The position numbers and the translations under genes are program-made. Shown piece after piece: positions 16,879 through 25,179 of a stretch of 64,000 nucleotides of DNA (position 1 is its first letter; each line of letters starts with the position of its first letter). This DNA comes from a virus. The notes beneath the pieces are model-generated. The model worked only from the letters and a program-made list of their open reading frames with translations, was not told where the DNA came from and made no database searches. The stretch spans positions 108,850-172,849 of the IMG/VR virus record IMGVR_UViG_3300023184_000030; one strand, given 5' to 3'.

Positions 16879-18843
16879 TTATCTTTTTGGAAATTTTTGC
16901 TCAAGTGCAGAAGCAATATAATTCATATAATCTGAAGAATACGCTTGTGGTTTTGCAGTCTCGGCTACATTTTCACTCTCGTCAAGTTTTTGTACTCCAA
17001 CCAATTTAGCTCCAAGCTGACGTGTTGACCAGAAATTTTTGATCTGGTAAGGTGTATCTAAATTATAGAAGTTTGACTGAGCAACAATTGATTGCTGATG
17101 TCCTTCTGATAAAGATTCCCATACCGGAGCATATTCTGCTGGCATTTCGTCAATAAACTTAAGACCTGTTTTAGTGGTGTCGTCTGACTCGTTAAGAGCT
17201 GTTTCGTTAGCCTTTTGTGTTTCGGCTGGTGTTGTTACTGCTTTAGCAGCTTCGTTGATATTTGAAGCGGTTTTTTGTGTTTTAACCGATTCTATTAATG
17301 AATCAATCTGTGAAGTTAAGTTCTCGTAGTTTCCAGCAAAGCCAGATTCATTAAGACCTGCTTCTGCAGATAGATTTACATTTTCTACTAATGATGTGGT
17401 ATTATCAGAAGGCAATTTATTAGCAATTGATTCTGCGATATACTCACTGTAAGCAATACCTTTGTTTAATTTCTCTGCAAGGTATTCTGAATAGTCTAAT
17501 CCTTTATTAACATTCTCTGCTAAGTAATCAGAATATTCGATATTTTTGTTTAGGTTTTCTGCAATGTACTCAGTGTATTCGATTCCGTTGTTTAATTTTT
17601 CTGCAACGTACTCCGTATAAGCAATACCTTTATCTAAGTTTTCACCTAAGTATTCTGAATAAGCAATACCTTTATCTACGTTTTCTGCTAAGTACTCAGA
17701 GTATTGAATATTTTGATCCAATTTTTCTGCTAGGTATTTAGAATATTCGATATTCTTATCTACGCTCTCAGCTACATACTCAGAATAAGAAATAGATTTA
17801 TCAACATTCTCAGCTAGATATTTAGCATAAGAAATATTTTTATCTAGATTTTCAGCCAAATATTTACTGTAGTTGATAGTGCTGTCTAAGTTTTCTGCAA
17901 GGTATTCACCATACTTAATAGAATTCTCTAAGTTTTCTGCTAAATACTCTGCATATTTTTCAAGCTTAGCAACTCTTTCCTCAAGAGCTTCATTGGCCTT
18001 ACTTAAATCTTCAGATTCAGTTAGCGATGTTTTTTGGGTTTTAGCCTCTGCGATAGCGGCTCTCATCGAATCCATTTCCTTTTTCAAGAAGACTGAATAC
18101 TGATTAAGCTCCTCCGCAGTAACAAATTCATTGTTCTCCATAAGGACTGATTTATTTTTATTGTCTGATTTATTCACGATTTTATTGAATTCTTCGTTAT
18201 TTTCAACTTTATATATCTTCAATGAAGATTCTTTTTCGATACCTAAAGATTCATTTAAGCATTCTAATGTATTTAATATGCTATTATTCTTTATATCCTG
18301 AAATTGCTGTGATGAAAAGCCTTCACTTTCGTAAACTCTTTCAAGCTGAGCATCTTTAAATCCAGGATCTGCTACTAGATCATAGGTAAAGATTTTTTTA
18401 ATTGCCACTTTTTTATCGTTACCAACAGATCCAGCTGCTCTTGAAGAAATAGAAAGGGGAACACCAGCATCTACCAGGTTCTTAGCTATTCTACCCGCTG
18501 GGGTATCAAGAAGCTTCACTTTTATTTTAAGATCTCTCTTACCTTTATCATAATTAAGATCCGTGATCATATGAGAGATGTTCTTAAGCGATACGTCAAA
18601 TTTCTCGGGGTGATCTAATTCACCAACTAATCTATTCTGAGCTATCTTATCTTTTAGATAATCTAGATGAGGTAAATATTCACTCTCTTCATAAATTCTA
18701 TTGTTGTTGTTTTCTTTACCGAAAACAGCAGCAATACCTTCTAGGATATAATCATCTGTATCAGACTTTTTAGCTTCTAGAACGGAATTCTGTCTTTCAA
18801 GGATGAATACCATGTTTTCATTTATTGATTGTAGTTGTGGCAT
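16879..18843 (-). CDS. 21: prohead protease (gp21-like) fused to a 14-residue-repeat coiled coil
   Basis: A 654-residue protein. Residues about 28-175 form the gp21-type serine protease: VGELDHPEKF contains the catalytic His78 and SISSRAAGS the catalytic Ser (133/134), as in family S77. T4 gp21 is only 212 residues. Here the C-terminal 450 residues include a helical segment, then thirteen tandem 14-residue units (299-480) of the type EYLAENLDKGIAYS, then a Glu/Ser/Thr-rich tail. T4 has a separate scaffold gene (22) beside 21, and none is seen here, so I infer that the repeat domain supplies the scaffold function. Possible self-cleavage sites (SINEN, ECLNESL, LNESG) occur along the chain. The ATG start follows the late promoter element at 18872. 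Confidence 0.9.
   Translation of the reverse strand: MPQLQSINENMVFILERQNSVLEAKKSDTDDYILEGIAAVFGKENNNNRIYEESEYLPHLDYLKDKIAQNRLVGELDHPEKFDVSLKNISHMITDLNYDKGKRDLKIKVKLLDTPAGRIAKNLVDAGVPLSISSRAAGSVGNDKKVAIKKIFTYDLVADPGFKDAQLERVYESEGFSSQQFQDIKNNSILNTLECLNESLGIEKESSLKIYKVENNEEFNKIVNKSDNKNKSVLMENNEFVTAEELNQYSVFLKKEMDSMRAAIAEAKTQKTSLTESEDLSKANEALEERVAKLEKYAEYLAENLENSIKYGEYLAENLDSTINYSKYLAENLDKNISYAKYLAENVDKSISYSEYVAESVDKNIEYSKYLAEKLDQNIQYSEYLAENVDKGIAYSEYLGENLDKGIAYTEYVAEKLNNGIEYTEYIAENLNKNIEYSDYLAENVNKGLDYSEYLAEKLNKGIAYSEYIAESIANKLPSDNTTSLVENVNLSAEAGLNESGFAGNYENLTSQIDSLIESVKTQKTASNINEAAKAVTTPAETQKANETALNESDDTTKTGLKFIDEMPAEYAPVWESLSEGHQQSIVAQSNFYNLDTPYQIKNFWSTRQLGAKLVGVQKLDESENVAETAKPQAYSSDYMNYIASALEQKFPKR
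17404..17949 (-). repeat. thirteen tandem 42-bp units coding a 14-residue coiled-coil repeat
   Basis: Within the protease gene, residues 299-480 divide exactly into 13 units of 14 residues with consensus [E/K]Y[L/V/I]AE[N/K][L/V][D/N]KxIxYS. Fourteen residues is two heptads, so a regular coiled coil is expected, with Tyr at fixed positions. Units differ at the DNA level, so the array is old or under selection at the protein level. Confidence 0.95.
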
Positions 18844-18871
18844 GTTTTTTATACTACTTTTTTATGTTTAT

Positions 18872-18879
18872 TATATATC
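18872..18879 (-). promoter_or_regulatory. late promoter element GATATATA
   Basis: The minus strand reads CGTCGATATATAATAAACAT, 29-36 nt upstream of the ATG at 18843. It precedes the protease and major capsid genes. Confidence 0.6.
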
Positions 18880-18903
18880 GACGGAAAAAATTATTTTTTT
18901 CGC

Positions 18904-21537
18904 TTATTCGTATTTTATCCTGTCCTTTGTCTGTTCAACGAATCTTTTGGCAAGTTCAAAGGCTTCACCATCGGTCGCACTATATTTTCTTGATTTATCA
19001 CCGAAAGGAGCATATTTGTTTTTAAACTTAACCTGTGTAGCATCTCCTCTACTATCAAAAACCTCTTTTGCAAAAGTTATAGTTTTCCAGTTTTCTATCT
19101 TAAGTGCCTCTTTATCCCTTGGGGTTAATATGGTATCAAATAGATTTACACCTCCTGACAATTGCGTGTCTCTCACAACTGTAGAATTTTTTCTATTCTT
19201 AATGTCAATGTCATCGGCATTAGTTTTTATATAATAATCATCCTTCTTGGTCTCTGGCTCTTTTTCCTTATCCTCGTCTTTTACCTTAGTGTCATCCGCG
19301 TCTTGAACTTCATCTTTTATAACAGGTTTAACCTCTTCCTTCTTTTCTACGTAAGTATAAAGTCCTCTTTTAGATTCTTCCAGTATCTCATCAGTATTAG
19401 GATCAATCTCAATCGAAGCTCCATTCTTAGCCTTCCAGTCGGTGGGATCGAGTAAGAAGTTAGTAAAGTCACCTGTCTCATATTTTCCTCTAAGACTAGG
19501 GTCCGCATAATCTCTCTCAGTAACAATATAGACTGCTATTTCTGCAGGTCCACTTTTTTGTTTAGATGTTAGATCTATCATCTGAGATCCTTTAGAATCA
19601 ATATCCTCTGATCCTTCTACTGAATTCCCGCTTACTGTTTTAGTCTGAGCGTCTTCTAATACAGAGTATCCTTGCTTCTTAAAGTCAGAGAATTTAGTTA
19701 TTACTTGGGATTCCAATAAATCTGAAAAATGAGATGTATTTAAGCTATCATTAACTTCGGTCTTTTCAGCTTCCACTTTATCCTCAACTGATTTTTGTTC
19801 TCCTGTTTTTATTTTACTCTCGGTCTCTTTTGACATAGTAACGCCAAAGATTCTATTGAGATCATCGGAAGAATATTTAGATAGTTCCTCTGTGGTTACC
19901 TTTTTACCAACAACATTTATTATATTATCCTCAGAGTCGCTGAAATGAAATTCATACTCTTCCGGAGCATTCGGATCAGATACTAATAATGTACCTGACG
20001 AACTGTCGAACTCAGACTCGAATAATTCCCAGTCGCATGATCCCTGATAATTAAACAGAGCATTAAGATCTTTCTCAACAGATAGCATTTGGAAATCTAG
20101 ATCTTCGTTATCGAAGAAACCCCTTTCTATCACATCGCTATTATCAAAAGAAACAAGGGTTAAATCATACTTTGCTATTTGCTTTTGTACCTCTTTCGAG
20201 TTAATCTGACTTAATATGAATATAGATTTTCCTTCTGCCTCTGCAACCTTTACTAGCTCCATTGTTGTTCTAGTTTCATTGCTGAATAAGAAAGAAACTG
20301 CCATACCCCATCCTCCGGCAGGTTGTGACCAGCATATAGTAATAGGCACACCAATCTTTATTTCCTTAGGATCGAATGATCCTTTAGCAAAATCTTCAAC
20401 GTTTCCAAATCTAGGAGCTTGATTTCCACTGAACCAATTCCAGGTCGATCCGACAGCATCAATAGCTAAAAGCGCCCATCCTACCGGATTGGTCCATTCA
20501 GCTGCTTTAGCAAGTCCACCTACGGCTTTAGCACCAGTAATGAATCCTTTTATCATTCCAAAAGATTTTGCTACTATACCTGCCTTCTCCATGTTACCCA
20601 AAGCTTTCTGAAGTCTGGCACCTTCTATCCCTGCCTTACCCATCTTACCCCAGAATGAAACTGCTTTCATTGGATTTATTGCTCCCCAAATTCCCTTTAT
20701 GCCTTTACCAGCTTTAGTAAGCAGACTAGCAGATTTTACTGCATCCTTTCCTGTTCTTAAAAACTTTATTGCTTTCCATCCTCTTCTCAGAGCAAATGCA
20801 CCGCCTAAGTATTTAGCACCGGCAAATATTGCGGTCCCAGCTACAGCATAAGTAGCTATTTTAATTCCGTTATTGAGTGCATCCTGAGCTAAACCCGGTC
20901 CAGTAGAATCATCGCCTACTTTTCCCATTAATTTTCTGTCACTGATGTCAAATAATCTAAACTTAGAGTTTTTATTCTCTATCTCTAGAGGCATCATTTT
21001 ATATGCATCCAGTGTTTCGATCAGATTAGCTCCAGACTCCTGATCTTCAAGGCAAAGAAAAACAGCTTTTGGTTTTCCTGGTGTTTGATTTTTAACGAGA
21101 AATTCATTATCCAATTTTCCCTCAGCATCTAATTTATTATAGGCAAAGTGAAATTTTACTGTCTTCTCCTCTTCTGCCTTATCATTGGTATTTTCTTCGA
21201 ATACCGCATCTGAAATAAAATCACCAAATTTAGATACTCTTCCCTCCACTGGATATTCATTAGCTTCTCTTAATGCTTTTTGCATGGAATAACCGCTGCC
21301 TCCTAGGGATTCCCTAATTATCTCAGAGATATCGCCATACTTTGGCATCTCCTCTGAATCAGCAACCCATTCGCTAGGATTTTTATCTAACCATTTTTTA
21401 AAGTCTGATGAGTATGCCCACCACTGAAAGTCTTCAAGAGATTGGCTTGTTGCTCCCTCCATTTTAAGAGGTATAGTAAACATAGGGAAATCGTTTCCCC
21501 TAGCATATTTACCGTCCGTTGCTAATAATATTATCAT
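18904..21537 (-). CDS. large virion-type protein with central hydrophobic Gly/Ala region, 877 aa
   Basis: No known family recognised. Residues about 215-375 are a long, Gly/Ala/Lys-rich, membrane-active-looking region (KIATYAVAGTAIFAGAKYLG, later EWTNPVGWALLAIDAV) with positive charges spaced between hydrophobic stretches. This is unlike a normal bundle of membrane helices and more like proteins that insert late (pores or ejection proteins). Flanking parts are soluble; the C-terminal 250 residues are Asp/Glu/Lys-rich. It lies between a nucleotidyltransferase-like gene and the prohead protease. A role in DNA ejection or in the core is inferred. The start ATG at 21537 immediately follows the stop of the 21545 gene. 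Confidence 0.6.
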   Translation of the reverse strand: MIILLATDGKYARGNDFPMFTIPLKMEGATSQSLEDFQWWAYSSDFKKWLDKNPSEWVADSEEMPKYGDISEIIRESLGGSGYSMQKALREANEYPVEGRVSKFGDFISDAVFEENTNDKAEEEKTVKFHFAYNKLDAEGKLDNEFLVKNQTPGKPKAVFLCLEDQESGANLIETLDAYKMMPLEIENKNSKFRLFDISDRKLMGKVGDDSTGPGLAQDALNNGIKIATYAVAGTAIFAGAKYLGGAFALRRGWKAIKFLRTGKDAVKSASLLTKAGKGIKGIWGAINPMKAVSFWGKMGKAGIEGARLQKALGNMEKAGIVAKSFGMIKGFITGAKAVGGLAKAAEWTNPVGWALLAIDAVGSTWNWFSGNQAPRFGNVEDFAKGSFDPKEIKIGVPITICWSQPAGGWGMAVSFLFSNETRTTMELVKVAEAEGKSIFILSQINSKEVQKQIAKYDLTLVSFDNSDVIERGFFDNEDLDFQMLSVEKDLNALFNYQGSCDWELFESEFDSSSGTLLVSDPNAPEEYEFHFSDSEDNIINVVGKKVTTEELSKYSSDDLNRIFGVTMSKETESKIKTGEQKSVEDKVEAEKTEVNDSLNTSHFSDLLESQVITKFSDFKKQGYSVLEDAQTKTVSGNSVEGSEDIDSKGSQMIDLTSKQKSGPAEIAVYIVTERDYADPSLRGKYETGDFTNFLLDPTDWKAKNGASIEIDPNTDEILEESKRGLYTYVEKKEEVKPVIKDEVQDADDTKVKDEDKEKEPETKKDDYYIKTNADDIDIKNRKNSTVVRDTQLSGGVNLFDTILTPRDKEALKIENWKTITFAKEVFDSRGDATQVKFKNKYAPFGDKSRKYSATDGEAFELAKRFVEQTKDRIKYE

Positions 21538-21544
21538 CGTATTT

Positions 21545-22381
21545 TTATTTTTCTGTGTATATTTTATCGTAAGACTCGGAATTTACATCTATTAACTTTT
21601 CTATATATCCCTCGTTTCTAAGCTTCTTAAATGTTAAATTGCCAATAGAGAATTCGCCATCTTTACTTAATCCCTCTTTTCTCATCTTCATAATTTTCTC
21701 TTTCAGCTTAGTACTTCTTTTATAAAGTTCTTTAGCATTGTGCGGGAGCACTGATGAAGATACTAGTCTAGTGTGAAGTTGCTCTATCTCGTATGCCATA
21801 GACTCGAATTTTTTATTCACATCATTTTCATCTATTTCTGGCGGATCGAATACTGGGTTCTTTATCCATTCGTTATTTAAAAGAGAAAATAGGCCAGATG
21901 CAATGTGGGGTTCTTTTGCGTCCTGAACATATAGTTCAACATCATACCCTCTTATCGATATGTTATGTCTTAGATTCCATACGAATCTAATTCCATCCAA
22001 GGCTGATTTAAGTATTTGTGGATTGTCATCATCGACGCCTTCGAGATTAACTATGACATGAACGTCAAGGTCTGATAATTTTGTGTAATTAAAATTAGCT
22101 AGGGATCCGGTTAATTGGATATCAACTATATCCTTTTCCTTAAGTATATCATCAAACTTCTCAAAAAATTCTCCTGCTATTCTAAGAAGCTTTTTTCTAA
22201 CCCTCTGATCCAATGTCCATTCAATATCATCACCCTTGGTTTTCTTAGTCCAGAAAATAGGGCTTAGCTCATCGTGATAGAATGGATTTATCTGTCTCTC
22301 TAGTATATGAGAAGATAAGTTAGTGTAATTTTTATAAGATAATACTGAACCCACAAAAAAAGCTTTTCTTGTATATATCAA
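21545..22381 (-). CDS. predicted nucleotidyltransferase (Pol-beta superfamily)
   Basis: The sequence LTGSLANFNYTKLSDLDVHV fits the G-S-x(9-11)-S-D-x-D-x signature of minimal nucleotidyltransferases, with a third acidic position likely in VELYVQD. Such enzymes transfer NMP to RNA, proteins or small molecules; the target cannot be told from sequence. The C-terminal 80 residues are a Lys-rich helix. The longest reading starts at a TTG (22381) inside the hairpin/promoter at 22359-22392, so the real start may be the GTG at 22354 or further in. It precedes the 877-residue virion protein by seven bases and may be co-expressed late from the promoter in the hairpin loop. Confidence 0.7.
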   Translation of the reverse strand: MIYTRKAFFVGSVLSYKNYTNLSSHILERQINPFYHDELSPIFWTKKTKGDDIEWTLDQRVRKKLLRIAGEFFEKFDDILKEKDIVDIQLTGSLANFNYTKLSDLDVHVIVNLEGVDDDNPQILKSALDGIRFVWNLRHNISIRGYDVELYVQDAKEPHIASGLFSLLNNEWIKNPVFDPPEIDENDVNKKFESMAYEIEQLHTRLVSSSVLPHNAKELYKRSTKLKEKIMKMRKEGLSKDGEFSIGNLTFKKLRNEGYIEKLIDVNSESYDKIYTEK

Positions 22382-22392
22382 AGAAAAGCTTT
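22359..22392 (-). terminator. terminator hairpin with late promoter motif in its loop
   Basis: A 12-bp perfect stem (22359-22370 with 22381-22392), followed on the minus strand by a run of T. It sits after the exonuclease stop at 22416. The 10-base loop reads TGATATATAC, a copy of the late promoter motif, so termination of the early unit and initiation of the next late unit appear nested. Confidence 0.75.
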
Positions 22393-22415
22393 AGATGTTA
22401 CTGTAAACTGAATAT

Positions 22416-23123
22416 TTAGCTAGGGAAGCATACCTTTAGCATAACTTCCATTACTGTACTGACATCAAGTTCACAATAAGTTTTGATGTTTTCATAGTCC
22501 TTATCTATCCAGAACGAATCATTTACTTTAGATCCATCCATTATTCCCTTAGGAGATTCTATACCAAGGGAACAAGAAAGAAGGTCTAAACTTAAGTACT
22601 TCTGATGTGTCCAGCTACCAAAAGCAAATACGTCCGAAGTATCAACATAAGGAATCTCCCATGGCTTTTTGTCCCAGATTCTAATATTTGCTGGCGGATT
22701 AATACCATTATAAATCATTCTTTTACCTAGGCACGGAACGTCAAAACCTTTTATATTATGTCCACACAGCTTCCAATTCTTTGAAGCTGCATTATTAAGT
22801 ACCTTAGCTGTTTTAGTTAGAATGTCATGTTCATCGTCACCATAAAAAGAAGCGAATCTTACCTCCCCAGTATCAGTAAATGATCCAAAAGAAACACACA
22901 CAACTCGGGAAAACTCCGGCTCTAATCCAGCCTTTTGTTTATAGATAGCTTCTGGGTCCTCAGCAGATAATGCTGGATATGCTCCAAGATAATATGCTTC
23001 CCTCTTTTTCCATAGCTGCCACAAACGGGGATTAGCATCATGTAATGTTTCAAGATCCTTATAAAGAGCTGCTGTTTCAACATCAAAATAAAGATATTTA
23101 TAAATGTCTTCTTTTTTAAACAT
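22416..23123 (-). CDS. DnaQ-like 3'-5' exonuclease
   Basis: A 235-residue RNase H-fold nuclease with DEDD-type residues: Asp14 and Glu16 in FDVET, GHNIKGFDVPCLGKRM as the second motif, and YCELDV near the C-terminus. The layout fits the predicted PolB-associated 3'-5' exonuclease family, which acts on DNA ends during repair or replication. It has its own early/middle promoter (23138) in addition to read-through from the ligase operon, and ends at the hairpin at 22359. T4 carries DexA in the same functional class, though orthology is not shown. Its neighbour upstream is UvdE, consistent with a repair role. Confidence 0.85.
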   Translation of the reverse strand: MFKKEDIYKYLYFDVETAALYKDLETLHDANPRLWQLWKKREAYYLGAYPALSAEDPEAIYKQKAGLEPEFSRVVCVSFGSFTDTGEVRFASFYGDDEHDILTKTAKVLNNAASKNWKLCGHNIKGFDVPCLGKRMIYNGINPPANIRIWDKKPWEIPYVDTSDVFAFGSWTHQKYLSLDLLSCSLGIESPKGIMDGSKVNDSFWIDKDYENIKTYCELDVSTVMEVMLKVCFPS

Positions 23124-23137
23124 AATTTGGTTTTTTA

Positions 23138-23174
23138 CAAAGATAATAGAATATTGCGGAAATAAAAATTATTT
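23138..23174 (-). promoter_or_regulatory. early/middle promoter, Bacteroidota-type -7 box
   Basis: TATCTTTG (23145-23138 on minus) matches TAnnTTTG; CCG lies 19 nt upstream (23157-23159), followed by a T-rich tract. It is aligned base for base in spacing with the promoters at 10104, 29618 and 42847. It overlaps the 3' end of the UvdE gene and drives the exonuclease. Confidence 0.7.
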
Positions 23175-24068
23175 CTTAGAATTTTTATTTATTACTATAG
23201 GAGGAAGAGACTTATGATCCATCCTATATTTTAAACATGCATCTTCCCTTGCTGGGGATTCTATGATTACATCTATATCCAATCCGAATGTAGGTATCCT
23301 TCTTTTAAGGTATTCCGATTGTTTTGGCATAGAGGGTATTCCATAGTCATCACATTCTTGTGATTCAGAGTGTATAAATACAGGTTTCTGTCCGGCCTTC
23401 CAAGTTGAGCATGAAAGAAAAAGAGCCTCTCTTATACTAAGACCCCCATCATTAAACTGATGTGGGAGTAGTCTAAAACATATTGGGATATTAGATCTGT
23501 AGTAAATGCCAGATAGAAGATCTGTAACTGAAAAAAGACTGGGTTTGTCGTCATTAACAACACAAAGTTTAGAAACGACGCTATTATCCATTTCCAACAA
23601 TCTCTCACAAAAGAGATCCATGGTATTTCTTCTGTTTCCATAAGCCGATCCAACTCTAACCATTATAGATGGGTAATTAACACCTATTAAATCCAGAATG
23701 CTAGATAACCTGGATAGTAACGATATTGTAGAGCTCTTAATATTATCTAATTGAGTACCTAAAAAATACTCCCTATTTATGTATAGAAATATTCGTAAAT
23801 CATTTTTAGTGATTGCAGAATTTATTTCGTCTATTATATGGGATACACCGGATTCCTCCTCTATTACTTCCTTGAAGAAATTTGGGGAAAATTTAAAATC
23901 ACACACGTCTATGCAGGTGATTTTTATATCGATCTCAAGATTTAATTTTATGTTGTCCCTGATCACACAAAGAAATTCCTCGTATGAATTTATCTGTGGG
24001 CTTAGATCCACTGATTCAGAATGAGGACCTATATAAGATAGTTTTGGTGGATTTTGTCCTAATATCAT
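23169..24068 (-). CDS. uvsE: UV damage endonuclease, UvdE/UvsE-like
   Basis: A 299-residue TIM-barrel enzyme. Diagnostic phrases are IGPHSESVDLSP near the N-terminus, MVRVGSAYGNR.NTMDLFCERL, KLCVVNDDKPSLFSVTDLL (the metal-binding E/N-D-D strand), and CFRLLPHQFN with its His. The STWKAGQKPVFIHSES segment is the usual 'TW...P..H.S' near the C-terminus. UvdE incises 5' to UV photoproducts in an ATP-independent repair pathway. T4 solves the same problem with DenV (a glycosylase), so this is a non-orthologous replacement. It is the last gene of the ligase-clamp loader-RNase H operon, fitting a DNA repair role. Catalysis is inferred from family motifs. Confidence 0.85.
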   Translation of the reverse strand: MILGQNPPKLSYIGPHSESVDLSPQINSYEEFLCVIRDNIKLNLEIDIKITCIDVCDFKFSPNFFKEVIEEESGVSHIIDEINSAITKNDLRIFLYINREYFLGTQLDNIKSSTISLLSRLSSILDLIGVNYPSIMVRVGSAYGNRRNTMDLFCERLLEMDNSVVSKLCVVNDDKPSLFSVTDLLSGIYYRSNIPICFRLLPHQFNDGGLSIREALFLSCSTWKAGQKPVFIHSESQECDDYGIPSMPKQSEYLKRRIPTFGLDIDVIIESPAREDACLKYRMDHKSLPPIVINKNSKK

Positions 24069-24118
24069 TTGATCTTTTTAAGATTGTACTGATAAAAGGA
24101 TTTTTAGTTTCCGGTAAA

Positions 24119-24607
24119 TTATCCCCCTGTTGTTTCCAGCCCTAATTCGGACGAATTATAAACAGTTTTAGAATTATATCCCTTATCAACGATTTCGCTG
24201 TTTTTGTATTTGGTTTTAGTGGAAATGTTACCATGTTCACCCCCCTGTGCAAATTTAACGGAATTGCCCTTAATCTCTATAACTCTTTCGGTCTTTTTAC
24301 CCTTATTATAAACTTGAATGAAATATCTATATCCTATATTATTAGGATTTCTGAATGCTCTAACTATAACCCCAGTTACTTTATCCTTTGAATCTAAAGG
24401 TTCAGCTATTACTACATCACCTATTTTAAATTCATCGCCTTTTACATTGGTTGGCATATTGGGATCAGTACCAACAGAAACCGATAAATCGTTAAATGGT
24501 TTATAGTTTATTTTTAGGACGCCATTAGCTCCTCCATAACCATAGGTATCACCAAAAGCTCCGCTTTCTCCTCCAAAGTCCTCGTTTATCGATTTAATAT
24601 ACTTCAT
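24119..24607 (-). CDS. putative packaged protein with capsid-targeting leader, 162 aa
   Basis: The ATG at 24607 (four bases after the upstream stop) gives MKYIKSINEDFGGESGAFGD, with the I-N-E context of the capsid leaders. A longer frame from 24637 overlaps the previous gene and is rejected. The middle part (about 45-105) looks like an SH3/KOW-type barrel: FKIGDVVIAEPLDSKDKVTG, then RYFIQVYNKGK. The tail is Ser/Asn/Lys-rich. It sits oddly among replication genes rather than capsid genes. It may be an early-expressed protein later packaged, or the leader may be coincidental. Confidence 0.6.
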   Translation of the reverse strand: MKYIKSINEDFGGESGAFGDTYGYGGANGVLKINYKPFNDLSVSVGTDPNMPTNVKGDEFKIGDVVIAEPLDSKDKVTGVIVRAFRNPNNIGYRYFIQVYNKGKKTERVIEIKGNSVKFAQGGEHGNISTKTKYKNSEIVDKGYNSKTVYNSSELGLETTGG

Positions 24608-24611
24608 TATG

Positions 24612-25166
24612 CTATTTATCTTCGGAGGCCTCACCATTCTGAAGCGCTAGAAGATCTTTTATTTTTGTAGCCAATTCAAAATTCTCAGTGTCGATTGCTT
24701 TCTTAAGCATCGATTCCAGTCTATTAATATCTGATTCATCCTTTTCCGAATCTTTTTTCTCAGTATTACCTATCACATGAATTCTCTGTGGTGAATAGAT
24801 AACCTCCAAGCTAGAGTCGAATCTTATATTTAATCCAGCTTTTATGTCACCCCCAATAGGTTCATCATCCTCATCATAGTCATCATCTCTTAATTCTACC
24901 CATTCCCCATTAACCCAGAATATCATCCATGGACCATAAAAAAGCTCAGCTACATCATTATCAATAGCATAGTTAAGTAATATCTTAAGCTCAGATTTAA
25001 TGTCATTTTTATTTAGGGTATCAGAAAATACCTTTCTTTTAATACCGGGAATTACTGATGTTCCCTCCCCTACTCCTATCTTAAAGCATTTATTAACTTC
25101 AATAATAGAGTCCCAATCCAAGCTGGAAATAACCTTGTCGATTAGTTTGTTATTCGGTTTCTTCAT
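24612..25166 (-). CDS. unknown protein with C-terminal UVR-like motif, 184 aa
   Basis: The last third (about 145-178), RLESMLKKAIDTENFELATK followed by IKDLLAL, matches the UVR (UvrB/UvrC interaction) helical-hairpin pattern 'L...M..A....FE.A...RD.I..L'. UVR motifs mediate contacts between repair proteins and are also found in McsA-like adaptors. The N-terminal part is acidic, with FYGPWMIFWVNGEW in the centre, and of unknown family. Three genes upstream of UvdE in the operon, it might link the phage to host excision repair or to Clp-type machinery. That is an inference from one short motif. Confidence 0.6.
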   Translation of the reverse strand: MKKPNNKLIDKVISSLDWDSIIEVNKCFKIGVGEGTSVIPGIKRKVFSDTLNKNDIKSELKILLNYAIDNDVAELFYGPWMIFWVNGEWVELRDDDYDEDDEPIGGDIKAGLNIRFDSSLEVIYSPQRIHVIGNTEKKDSEKDESDINRLESMLKKAIDTENFELATKIKDLLALQNGEASEDK

Positions 25167-25179
25167 TTCTTATATATTT

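Noticed and set aside
17404-17949. Regular 42-bp repeats that might suggest a CRISPR array or iterons
   Set aside because: The repeats are contiguous without spacers, keep the reading frame and encode a 14-residue coiled-coil unit inside the protease gene.
24608-24637. Longer N-terminus for the 24119-24607 gene
   Set aside because: It overlaps the end of the preceding gene; the ATG at 24607 follows that stop closely and gives a leader like those of other predicted packaged proteins.
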